DNA of 6,497 nucleotides from an uncultured Ruminococcus sp. (GTDB taxonomy: Bacteria; Bacillota_A; Clostridia; Oscillospirales; Ruminococcaceae): the NCBI GenBank assembly GCA_937880065.1, contig CALFMA010000175.1:1-6497 (forward strand), in the 5' to 3' direction. Below, one piece after another: positions 1-5,853 of the stretch. A program made the position numbers and the translations under genes. The notes beneath the pieces are model-generated. The model was not told where the DNA came from, made no database searches, and was given only the letters and a program-made list of their open reading frames with translations. Within the stretch, counting starts at the first letter, position 1. Each line of letters begins with the position of its first letter.

Positions 1-15
1 ACGCAACCTTTCCAT

Positions 16-46
16 ACAAAATGAAAGGTGGGATTTCTCCCACCTT
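16..46 (-). terminator. Probable intrinsic terminator of the operon
   Basis: A perfect 9-bp inverted repeat, AAGGTGGGA and TCCCACCTT (25-33 and 38-46), leaves a 4-base loop that reads GAAA in the minus-strand transcript. It begins 3 bp after the TAA of the last gene and is followed by a moderately T-rich stretch (TTTCATTTTGT). The T-tract is interrupted, so termination may be incomplete. In the plus direction no U-run follows, so I call it for the minus strand only. Confidence 0.8.
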
Positions 47-49
47 AAA

Positions 50-718
50 TTATAAATCCACAGGAGTTTCTCCGAACTCAGGTTCAGAGGATTCATCTCC
101 GTAAAAATCGTCATCATTGAAAAAATCGTCACTATTGAAAAAATCATCGTCATCAATTACAGCATCGCTGCTTTCAGTTCCCTCGGAATACTGTGAGTTT
201 TCCGCAATAGTGCCATACATAGTCATCCATTGGTCATAGAACTCAGCAAAATCATCATTTCCTGTCATTTTCCAGTACCAATCATATTCATCATTGTTGA
301 ACTTTTCAAGTTCTTCGGGAATTTCGCCTGTTTCCTTGTATTCCTCATAGTATTCGGGAGTAGTAGATATAACCTCGGTAATACAAGCACTCAATCCGCC
401 GAGGAAAATCTGTGTAGCAATTGTCACAACAAGGCATATAGACGAAATTGTAACGCCTGCAATTGCCAAACCCTTTCCACGCCACTTGTTTGCAAGTGAA
501 ACAATTCCGAAAACAAGAGATGCAATTATAGTAACATATCCGCAGCAACAGCACGAAATAACATTGATAATACTGATAACAAAGCTTGTAACCGCCGCCC
601 AGATAGGCTTATCCCCTTTTTTCATATCATAAAACTGATTATAGGGATTGCTGTATGATTCATTTTCCTGTTGATTATAATTGTAATTATAATCGTCGTT
701 ATTATTATAATCTTCCAT
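50..718 (-). CDS. Small DUF4190-like membrane protein with Asn/Tyr-rich head and Asp/Phe-rich repeat tail
   Basis: The function of this 222-residue protein is unknown. It has an Asn/Tyr/Asp-rich polar N-terminus (1-35, including NYNYN), then two hydrophobic segments (about 40-75 and 83-108) separated by NKWRGKGLAIAGV, a spacing and glycine pattern typical of DUF4190 proteins. Four consecutive cysteines (56-59) sit in the first membrane region. The long C-terminal part is very acidic and aromatic (EYYEEY, DWYWKM, FAEFYDQWMTMYG). It ends in three tandem hexapeptides DDDFFN, SDDFFN, DDDFYG (190-207). I start at the ATG at 718, with AGGAAG 7 bp upstream, rather than at the in-frame TTG at 757 inside metA, which lacks a comparable ribosome site. 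It is 20 bp downstream of metA and is the last gene before the terminator. No link with methionine metabolism is evident. Confidence 0.8.
   Translation of the reverse strand: MEDYNNNDDYNYNYNQQENESYSNPYNQFYDMKKGDKPIWAAVTSFVISIINVISCCCCGYVTIIASLVFGIVSLANKWRGKGLAIAGVTISSICLVVTIATQIFLGGLSACITEVISTTPEYYEEYKETGEIPEELEKFNNDEYDWYWKMTGNDDFAEFYDQWMTMYGTIAENSQYSEGTESSDAVIDDDDFFNSDDFFNDDDFYGDESSEPEFGETPVDL
98..151 (-). repeat. Three tandem 18-bp repeats coding DDDFFN-like hexapeptides
   Basis: Three head-to-tail 18-bp units (134-151, 116-133, 98-115) lie in frame in the last gene. The first two share the 15-bp core ATTGAAAAAATCRTC as written on the plus strand, and the third has diverged. They encode DDDFFN, SDDFFN and DDDFYG. 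The nucleotide conservation suggests recent duplication by slippage. Confidence 0.85.
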
Positions 719-725
719 ATTTATT

Positions 726-731
726 CTTCCT
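726..731 (-). promoter_or_regulatory. Ribosome binding site deciding the ATG start of the DUF4190-like gene
   Basis: AGGAAG sits 7 bp before the ATG at 718, in the short gap after metA. It favours this start over the upstream in-frame TTG at 757, which would add 13 residues and overlap metA by 19 bp. Confidence 0.7.
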
Positions 732-738
732 GTCTTTA

Positions 739-1686
739 TTAATAATCTGTCGCCCAAGTCCAGCTTCTTATTTCAAGCTCGTCCAGATTGTATGGTGTAC
801 GCTGATATACGCAGTAATTCAGCCAGTTTGAAAACATAAGATTTGCTGTACATCTCCACGAAAATACAGGAGTATTTTCGGGATTGTCATCGGGGAAATA
901 GTTGTATGGCAGCTGTATGTCAATTCCCTTGTCAATGTCACGGAAATACTCAGCCGCAATTGTATCACGGTCATATTCCGAATGGCCTGTTATGAAATAC
1001 TGTCTGCCGTTTTTGTTGGCAATGATGTGAACTCCTGCCATTTCAGAGCTTGTGAGAATTTCAAGCTGGGGAATTTTTTCAATATCCTCACGGCGAACCT
1101 CTGTATTTCGGCTGTGGGGAACAAAGAAAATATCGTCAAAGCCTTTGAGCAGCTGACTTTTTTCCACCTCTGCCCTGTGTGGAAATATGCCGAACATCTT
1201 CTGCGGAAGCTCATATTTCGGCACACCGAAGTGATAATACAAGCCTGCCTGTGCAGCCCAGCATATATGAAGTGTGGAAAATACGTGAGTTTTCGACCAT
1301 TCAAAAATTTCCGTTATTTCCTCCCAATAGTCAACCTTTTCAAAATCAAGAAGTTCCACAGGGGCACCAGTTACAATCATTCCGTCATATCGGCGGTTTT
1401 TGATTTCCTCAAAAGTCTTGTAAAAGGATTCAAGATGATGACTTGAAGTATTTTTCGATGTATGAGATGCCATTTGCAGCAAGTCAATATCCACCTGCAG
1501 CGGCGTATTACTGAGAAGCCGCATAAGCTGACATTCAGTTTCAATTTTCTTTGGCATAATGTTAAGGATTATAACTTTAAGCGGGCGAATGTCCTGATGT
1601 TCCGCCCTTTCCTTAGACATTACAAAAATGTTTTCTTCTCCCAGCGTTTTAAATGCAGGAAGTTCAGATGATATTCTTATGGGCAT
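739..1686 (-). CDS. metA: MetA, homoserine O-acyltransferase, predicted acetyl-CoA specific
   Basis: MetA acylates the hydroxyl of L-homoserine, the first committed step of methionine synthesis in the cytoplasm. The 315 residues match the MetA family over the full length. The catalytic Cys142 sits in [15 protein letters not shown], and the His235/Glu237 pair in ITGHSEYD, the same numbers as in E. coli and Bacillus cereus MetA. Lys46-Lys47 ([10 protein letters not shown]) and Arg249 are also in place. Residue 111 is Glu (GAPVELLDF). Published work on MetA links Glu here to acetyl-CoA and Gly to succinyl-CoA use, so the product is predicted to be O-acetylhomoserine. GGAGGG lies 5 bp before the ATG. 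The gene stands 19 bp after the unknown gene and 20 bp before the DUF4190-like gene, with no leader for a riboswitch or T-box. No sulfhydrylase or other methionine gene is in the window. Confidence 0.96.
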   Translation of the reverse strand: MPIRISSELPAFKTLGEENIFVMSKERAEHQDIRPLKVIILNIMPKKIETECQLMRLLSNTPLQVDIDLLQMASHTSKNTSSHHLESFYKTFEEIKNRRYDGMIVTGAPVELLDFEKVDYWEEITEIFEWSKTHVFSTLHICWAAQAGLYYHFGVPKYELPQKMFGIFPHRAEVEKSQLLKGFDDIFFVPHSRNTEVRREDIEKIPQLEILTSSEMAGVHIIANKNGRQYFITGHSEYDRDTIAAEYFRDIDKGIDIQLPYNYFPDDNPENTPVFSWRCTANLMFSNWLNYCVYQRTPYNLDELEIRSWTWATDY

Positions 1687-1705
1687 ATAATCCCTCCATT
1701 GTCAA

Positions 1706-2089
1706 TTATTTTTCTGCATTTTTCTTGCAATTCTGACAGCCGTTCATAAAGCTGTCGAGCTTTTCGCATATATTTTCACCCTCTGCAAGGAATTTCAGCC
1801 TTACAAGATTTGTGAATTTTTCCTTTTCGGGAAGTCTGAATTCCATAACCTCAATGGCTTTCAGCACACTTTTGAACATTACAGAGCGAACAAGCCCGTC
1901 ACAAAGCATAAGGTCGCCGCCGTCGTCATAATCGTAGACAATTGTCCTGTCGGCTTCGTAGGAATAGGCGATAAAGCCGATAGCCTTTCCGCCGTCCATT
2001 GCCTCGGTTATGTGGGCAATACTGTCACCTGCCGCCTCTGTGATATGCTCATATCCCTCGTTGTCAAATCTCTCCAGTATCTCAAGCAT
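1706..2089 (-). CDS. Conserved-looking protein of unknown function, weakly acetyltransferase-like, with C-terminal cysteine cluster
   Basis: I do not recognise this 127-residue soluble protein with certainty. It is a real gene: AAGGAG lies 9 bp before the ATG, it starts 3 bp after rluB and ends 19 bp before metA. It is acidic and has no membrane segment or signal peptide. The order beta strand (KAIGFIAYSYEADRTIVYDY, 35-54), a DG-containing turn (DDGGDLMLCDGLVRSVMF, 55-72) and a helix resembles the acetyl-CoA-binding half of a small GNAT-like fold. This is a weak resemblance seen by eye, and the usual Q/RxxGxG/A loop is not present. The C-terminus carries Cys108, Cys118 and Cys121 (C-x9-C-x2-C), with Cys63 earlier, which could bind a metal or form disulfides. 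An alternative is a family specific to clostridia with no enzymatic role. Confidence 0.75.
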   Translation of the reverse strand: MLEILERFDNEGYEHITEAAGDSIAHITEAMDGGKAIGFIAYSYEADRTIVYDYDDGGDLMLCDGLVRSVMFKSVLKAIEVMEFRLPEKEKFTNLVRLKFLAEGENICEKLDSFMNGCQNCKKNAEK

Positions 2090-2092
2090 GGG

Positions 2093-2824
2093 TTATTTCT
2101 CCTTGCCGATAGCTGTTCTCAATGCTCTCAGTTCCTCAGCTGTAAGCTCTCGCCATGTACCCGGTTTAAGCATACCAAGCTTTAAAGGTCCGATGCTGAT
2201 TCGGCGGAGTCTTGCAACTTCAAGTCCCACAGCCTCGCACATTTTACGAATCTGACGATTTCTTCCCTCACGGATAGTTATAAGAAGAACCACTCTGCCC
2301 TGCTGTTTTTCCTTAACCACAACATTTGCAGGAAGTGTCTTTCTGCCGTCAATTTCAACTCCGCTTGAAAGCTGAACAAGCTGTTCATCGCTTATATCGG
2401 GGCGAACTGTTACACGGTATGTCTTGGCAATATGGCGGCTTGGGTGCATAATGCTGTTGGCAAATTCACCGTCATTTGTAAAGAGAAGAAGTCCCTCGGA
2501 ATTTCTGTCAAGTCGTCCGATTGGGTAAACTCTCTCCTCAACGCCCTCCAGCAAATCCATTACACAGCGGCGGTCAAGTTCATCTGAAACCGTTGTAACA
2601 TAGCCACGGGGTTTATTCATCATAATATAGACAAAATTTCTCTTTCGTGGCATATAAATACGCTCGCCGTCAATGGTGATAAGGTCGTGAAATCCGCATT
2701 TATCGCCTAACTTTACAGGGTGGCCGTTAAGCTTAACCCTGCCCTTTGAAATAAGCTCCTCAGCCTTACGGCGTGAGCAGTAGCCGCTGTCGGCTATCAT
2801 TTTCTGAATTCTTATTTTTTCCAT
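2093..2824 (-). CDS. rluB: Pseudouridine synthase, RluB/RsuA family
   Basis: This enzyme isomerises a specific uridine to pseudouridine in ribosomal RNA. In the 243 residues an N-terminal S4 RNA-binding domain (about 3-50, IRIQKMIADSGYCSRRKAEE) is followed by the catalytic domain, which holds the signature GRLDRNSEGLLLFTNDG (103-119) with the catalytic Asp106. Further family motifs are MNKPRGYVTT (69-78), HPSRHIAKTYRV (127-138) and EGRNRQIRKM (186-195). Family members of this type include RluB (23S rRNA, helix 89) and RsuA (16S rRNA). The Firmicutes homologue beside scpAB is usually named rluB, which is why I use that symbol, but the target cannot be read from the sequence. The ATG is inside the end of dacF. 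AAAGGA lies 12 bp upstream, a rather long spacing, so translation may depend on coupling with dacF. Confidence 0.93.
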   Translation of the reverse strand: MEKIRIQKMIADSGYCSRRKAEELISKGRVKLNGHPVKLGDKCGFHDLITIDGERIYMPRKRNFVYIMMNKPRGYVTTVSDELDRRCVMDLLEGVEERVYPIGRLDRNSEGLLLFTNDGEFANSIMHPSRHIAKTYRVTVRPDISDEQLVQLSSGVEIDGRKTLPANVVVKEKQQGRVVLLITIREGRNRQIRKMCEAVGLEVARLRRISIGPLKLGMLKPGTWRELTAEELRALRTAIGKEK

Positions 2825-3957
2825 TTGCTAAATATATCCTTTGCTTTCGTAATAAAATTTCCCGATTTTTCGTCATTTTCGGGTAATCTGTAATCTCCGT
2901 CCTCAGCCGCATAAAGCGGAATTCGTTCAAGTTCTCTGCCGTTGTCCGATACAATCAGTTCCGCCGCCAAATCCCCTGCTTTCACAGGAGCATAGACAAA
3001 GGGCGGTGATGCCACGGTATATGTGAAATCCGCAGTATCACGCTGAAACACCGTAAAATCGGCAATATCCTCCCCTGCTGTCACAGGGAGAACGTCTTTA
3101 TATGAGCCTGCAAGCCTGACATGCATCTCACAGGGAATACAAAGCTTTTCGGTTTTCACCTTTTTGAAGCAGTTTTCATACAGCTTTATATGGTCATTCC
3201 AGTCATCGGGAGCATTGAGAGTTACGCAGATAAGCCGTTTCCCCTCACGTTCACAGGCTGAAACAAGACATCGTCCCGCTTCATCGGTAAATCCCGTTTT
3301 AACGCCATATACTCCGTCATACATCGTCAGCAGCTTATTCGTATTTTTAAGCCAACGTGTATAGGGCGGATTGCCGTATTCAAGTTTCATTGCAGCTGAG
3401 GAGCAGATTTCTCTGAACAGGTCATTTTTCAGTGCTTCGGCGGTGAGAATTGCCATATCCTCCGCAGTTGAGCCATGCCCCTCCCCTTCAAGTCCCGACG
3501 GAGTGACGAAATATGTCTTTTTCAAGCCAAGTTTTTTCGCTCTGTCGTTCATCATTTCCGCAAAATTCTCAATGCTGCCTGCTATTTTCACAGCGGCAGC
3601 ATTTGCTCCGTCATTGCCCGAGGGCAGCAGCATTCCGCAGGCAAGGGCATATTTCGTGACAATATCACCCTCCTGCAAGCCCATAGACGAACCCTCCACC
3701 TTTATAGCTTCGGAATCCACCACAAAAGGCTCGTATAAGTCACCGCTTTCAAGGCACAGCAAAGCTGACATAATCTTCGTTGTACTCGCCATAGGGAGCT
3801 TTTCACCGCTATTCTCGGAATAGACGATTTCCCCTGTATCGGCAGATATTACAACGGCGGATTTTGCGGATATTTCGATATTTTCAGCATATGCCGCATC
3901 AACATTCACACAAAATGTACAGCAGACTGCGGCAGCAAAAGCAACAAATCTTTTCAT
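2812..3957 (-). CDS. dacF: D-alanyl-D-alanine carboxypeptidase, DacF/PBP5 type (peptidase S11)
   Basis: This is an exported low-molecular-mass penicillin-binding protein that removes the terminal D-Ala from peptidoglycan stem pentapeptides and so limits cross-linking. The 381-residue sequence has a signal peptide (1-24, likely cleavage after AAYA). All three active-site motifs are intact: SxxK as STTK (Ser58-Lys61), SxN as SGN (Ser113-Asn115) and KTG (220-222) inside GVYGVKTGFTDEAGR. The C-terminal beta domain typical of PBP5/6 (about 265-352) follows. The last 17 residues, with ITKAKDIFSKWKK, look like the amphipathic helix that anchors this family to the membrane surface. GGAGGTG lies 5 bp before the ATG. 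The gene follows gerW by 48 bp and overlaps rluB by 13 bp. In spore-formers such enzymes act on vegetative wall or spore cortex; which applies here is not visible. The mature part has nine cysteines, notable for an exported protein. Confidence 0.95.
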   Translation of the reverse strand: MKRFVAFAAAVCCTFCVNVDAAYAENIEISAKSAVVISADTGEIVYSENSGEKLPMASTTKIMSALLCLESGDLYEPFVVDSEAIKVEGSSMGLQEGDIVTKYALACGMLLPSGNDGANAAAVKIAGSIENFAEMMNDRAKKLGLKKTYFVTPSGLEGEGHGSTAEDMAILTAEALKNDLFREICSSAAMKLEYGNPPYTRWLKNTNKLLTMYDGVYGVKTGFTDEAGRCLVSACEREGKRLICVTLNAPDDWNDHIKLYENCFKKVKTEKLCIPCEMHVRLAGSYKDVLPVTAGEDIADFTVFQRDTADFTYTVASPPFVYAPVKAGDLAAELIVSDNGRELERIPLYAAEDGDYRLPENDEKSGNFITKAKDIFSKWKK

Positions 3958-4005
3958 AAAAGCACCTCCACAAAAAAATATGCGGAAATGCTCCTATTTA
4001 TGCTA

Positions 4006-4431
4006 TTAATCGCTGATAGTTACATCTGCGGCAGGAGCTTCTTCTGCTGCTCCGCCCTTTTTCTTTGCAATAATGCCCTGAATTTTCTCAACAATTCCGG
4101 GAACTGCATTTACAGCGGAACTGATAGGGTCGCTGCCCGAATCCATACCTACAAATTTAACTGAACCGTCGGGTGAGATAACGAGAAATCCCTCGGGCTT
4201 AATGCTTACACCTGCACCAGCACCGCCGCCAAACAGCTCCTTATCGTACTTTGAGGGCAGGTCTGAGCCGCCTGATGCAAAGCCGTAGGATACCTTTGAA
4301 ACGGGGATTACTGTTGTTCCGTCGGGAGTTGTAATAGGATCGCCGATAATTGCGCTTGTATCAGCCATTTCCTTGATTTTCTCCAATGAGATGCCCAAAA
4401 TCTCATTTATAGTCTTTTTTTCTGTTGCCAT
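4006..4431 (-). CDS. ytfJ: GerW/YtfJ family sporulation protein
   Basis: This 141-residue protein belongs to the GerW (YtfJ) family, small soluble proteins made in the forespore of spore-formers and needed for normal germination in B. subtilis; the molecular mechanism is not known. The family signature is clear: INEILGISLEKIKEMAD (8-24), DPITTPDGTTVIPVSKVSYG (31-50), FASGGSD (51-57), the glycine-rich FGGGAGAGVSIKP (67-79) and FLVISPDGSVKFVGM (82-96). The end is a Lys-rich then Ala/Glu-rich tail (123-141). The length is close to the roughly 150 residues of the Bacillus protein. GAGGA 7 bp before the ATG overlaps the end of the DUF2953 gene, so the two are probably translationally coupled. GerW-family genes also occur in some non-spore-formers, so the gene alone does not prove sporulation. 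Confidence 0.94.
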   Translation of the reverse strand: MATEKKTINEILGISLEKIKEMADTSAIIGDPITTPDGTTVIPVSKVSYGFASGGSDLPSKYDKELFGGGAGAGVSIKPEGFLVISPDGSVKFVGMDSGSDPISSAVNAVPGIVEKIQGIIAKKKGGAAEEAPAADVTISD

Positions 4432-4433
4432 AG

Positions 4434-5285
4434 CTATTTCCTCGCATTTCTTTTAAATTGTATTTTCGTTGGAATTAACACTCTGAATAAATATATTAAC
4501 AGGAATTGAAGTCCTGCAATTACTATTGACATAAGACACAGGCTGATTTTCAGCGATACGTCCCATTGGCTTTTTTTCTGCCCGAACAGCGGATTTATGT
4601 CAATTGTTTTCAGCTTTACATTGAACAAAACGCTCATCCAAGCCAGTATATTGTACATTGCACCGCTTATTCTGCCGTAGTTGAGAGCGCATTTGTATGC
4701 GTCCTCGTTGGCTATGAAAAAGTCAATGTACAATTCGCTGATTTTTATGCCCTTGAATATTTTCAGTATGGGGCGGTCAGCTGCCTCCCACAAACCAATG
4801 ATAAAGTCAATTTTTGAGGGTTTGCCGCTATTTGACGGCTTTTCGAGGGGTTCTGTTTTCTCGGGTTTCAAGGGCTGTTCGAGTTCAGCCATAACCTCCT
4901 CAGCCTCGACAGCTTCGGGAGTTTCCTCAGCTTCTTCGGCAGTTTCTTCTGCAATTTCAGTTTCTTCCTCAACAGCTTCGGGAGTTTCCTCTGCAACCGT
5001 TTCCACAGCTGTTTCCTCAGTTTCAGCAGAATTTTCCTCCAATGGCGGTTTATCCTCAGCCTCGTCATCCTTCTTTGAGTCAGCCTTTTTCTTTTTCCAT
5101 TCAAGAAGCTTATTCACAATGCCTTTTCCCTTTGAATTGAACACGGGCAAAAAGGCGAATTTCACGCTATATTCAGCTTTTCCGCCTATATAGCTTACAC
5201 TCACCGATGCAGGCATTATCAGTACAAACAGGACAATTCCCAAAAGGGCGAGAATTATCCATAATATAATTTTTAGTATGATCAT
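4434..5285 (-). CDS. DUF2953 (YtfI-like) membrane protein with a long acidic linker
   Basis: This looks like a DUF2953 protein, the family of Bacillus subtilis YtfI, which is typically encoded next to ytfJ as here; its biochemical function is unknown. In the 283 residues there is an N-terminal membrane helix (about 2-25), a short beta-like segment SVSVSYIGGKAEYSVKFAF (27-45), a basic stretch (KKKKADSKK, 64-72), then a Glu/Ala/Thr/Pro-rich low-complexity linker (about 73-150). The conserved C-terminal domain follows (about 157-240, with IKISELYIDFFIANEDAYKC and GRISGAMYNILAWM), then a second hydrophobic helix (about 246-271) and a basic tail. The ATG at 5285 has AAAGGGG 7 bp upstream; a nearer ATG at 5290 meets a stop after two codons. 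The stop codon lies 2 bp before the gerW ATG. A role in sporulation is inferred from context only. Confidence 0.85.
   Translation of the reverse strand: MIILKIILWIILALLGIVLFVLIMPASVSVSYIGGKAEYSVKFAFLPVFNSKGKGIVNKLLEWKKKKADSKKDDEAEDKPPLEENSAETEETAVETVAEETPEAVEEETEIAEETAEEAEETPEAVEAEEVMAELEQPLKPEKTEPLEKPSNSGKPSKIDFIIGLWEAADRPILKIFKGIKISELYIDFFIANEDAYKCALNYGRISGAMYNILAWMSVLFNVKLKTIDINPLFGQKKSQWDVSLKISLCLMSIVIAGLQFLLIYLFRVLIPTKIQFKRNARK
4909..4991. repeat. In-frame 20-bp direct repeat in the DUF2953 linker
   Basis: The sequence ACAGCTTCGGGAGTTTCCTC occurs exactly at 4909-4928 and again at 4972-4991; including the preceding CCTC and one mismatch the match is 25 bp. The copies are offset by 63 bp, which is 21 codons. 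Both encode the peptide EETPEAVE in the acidic linker (residues 99-106 and 120-127), so recombination between them would lengthen or shorten the linker without a frameshift. Confidence 0.9.
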
Positions 5286-5304
5286 TTCATCGCCCCTTTA
5301 CATA

Positions 5305-5853
5305 TCAAGTATCAAGGTCAAATTCAAGCTGGTCTTTTTCCCTGAAATCAGCCAAAGGCGGCAATTCCGCCAATGAAGCAAGTCCGAAACTACGGAGAAA
5401 AACAGGAGTTGTTCGATATACAACAGGCTTTCCCGGAACATCAAGTCTGCCTGCTTCCTCTATAAGTCCCTTTTCAACTAAATTATTAACAACAGAGGAA
5501 CTGTCAACTCCTCTTACATTTTCCACAAATCCCTTTGTAACAGGCTGATTATAGGCAATTATGGTCAATGACTCCATTGCCGCATTGGAAAGAGGTACAT
5601 TTCTTTTTGTTTCAAGCACCTGTCGGATTTGCGGTGCATACTCCTCACGGCTGCACATCTGATAGCTGCTTTCAAGCTTTTTTATGGTAATTCCGCTGCC
5701 GTAGTCCTCATATCGCTCGTTGAGAAGCCGTATAAGTGAGGGAAGCGTTCCCACATCAACTGCTACGGATTCCGCAAGACGGTAAAGTTCCACAGGCTCG
5801 CCGCTTGCAAAAAGCACAGCTTCTATTGCTCCGAGTTTCTCTTTGATTTCCAC
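5305..5853 (-). CDS. scpB: ScpB, segregation and condensation protein B
   Basis: ScpB is the kite subunit of SMC-ScpAB; a dimer binds the central part of ScpA and helps control SMC ATPase activity on the nucleoid. The 182-residue length is normal. The protein shows two winged-helix domains, about residues 4-80 and 85-165. The second carries the family signature IIAYNQPVTKGFVENVRGVD (99-118), then GLIEEAGRLDVPGKPVVYRTT (129-149) and FLRSFGLASLAELP (152-165). The start is a GTG at 5851-5853, giving the canonical N-terminus MEIKEKLGAIEAVLFASGEP; GAGAGGGG lies 8 bp upstream, inside the end of scpA, and supports this start. It overlaps scpA by 31 bp and ends in TGA 19 bp before the DUF2953 gene. 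Confidence 0.97.
   Translation of the reverse strand: MEIKEKLGAIEAVLFASGEPVELYRLAESVAVDVGTLPSLIRLLNERYEDYGSGITIKKLESSYQMCSREEYAPQIRQVLETKRNVPLSNAAMESLTIIAYNQPVTKGFVENVRGVDSSSVVNNLVEKGLIEEAGRLDVPGKPVVYRTTPVFLRSFGLASLAELPPLADFREKDQLEFDLDT

Noticed and set aside
674..693. A 9-bp inverted repeat ATTATAATT with a 2-bp spacer, possible operator
   Set aside because: It consists only of A/T in the arms and lies within Asn/Tyr codons (NYNYN) of the DUF4190-like gene, so codon composition explains it; the site is also inside the transcript rather than at a promoter.
719..757. Upstream TTG start at 757 for the last gene
   Set aside because: It would overlap metA by 19 bp and lacks a good ribosome site, whereas the ATG at 718 has AGGAAG 7 bp upstream.
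982..1446. A 154-codon plus-strand open frame opposite metA
   Set aside because: It lies entirely within a full-length MetA with intact catalytic residues and shows no family resemblance.
3371..3823. A 150-codon plus-strand open frame opposite dacF
   Set aside because: It is antisense to the region coding the SxxK and SxN motifs; no recognisable protein and no operon context on that strand.
3958..4005. The 48-bp gap between gerW and dacF as a terminator or promoter, because it contains a run of seven T on the transcribed strand
   Set aside because: No stem longer than about 3 bp precedes the T run, and no recognisable -35/-10 pair fits; the gap holds a good GGAGGTG ribosome site for dacF.
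4681..5193. A 170-codon plus-strand open frame rich in Ser and Ala opposite the DUF2953 gene
   Set aside because: It is the complement of the Glu/Ala/Thr-rich linker codons; composition explains the lack of stops, and the minus-strand protein has recognisable family segments and a good ribosome site.
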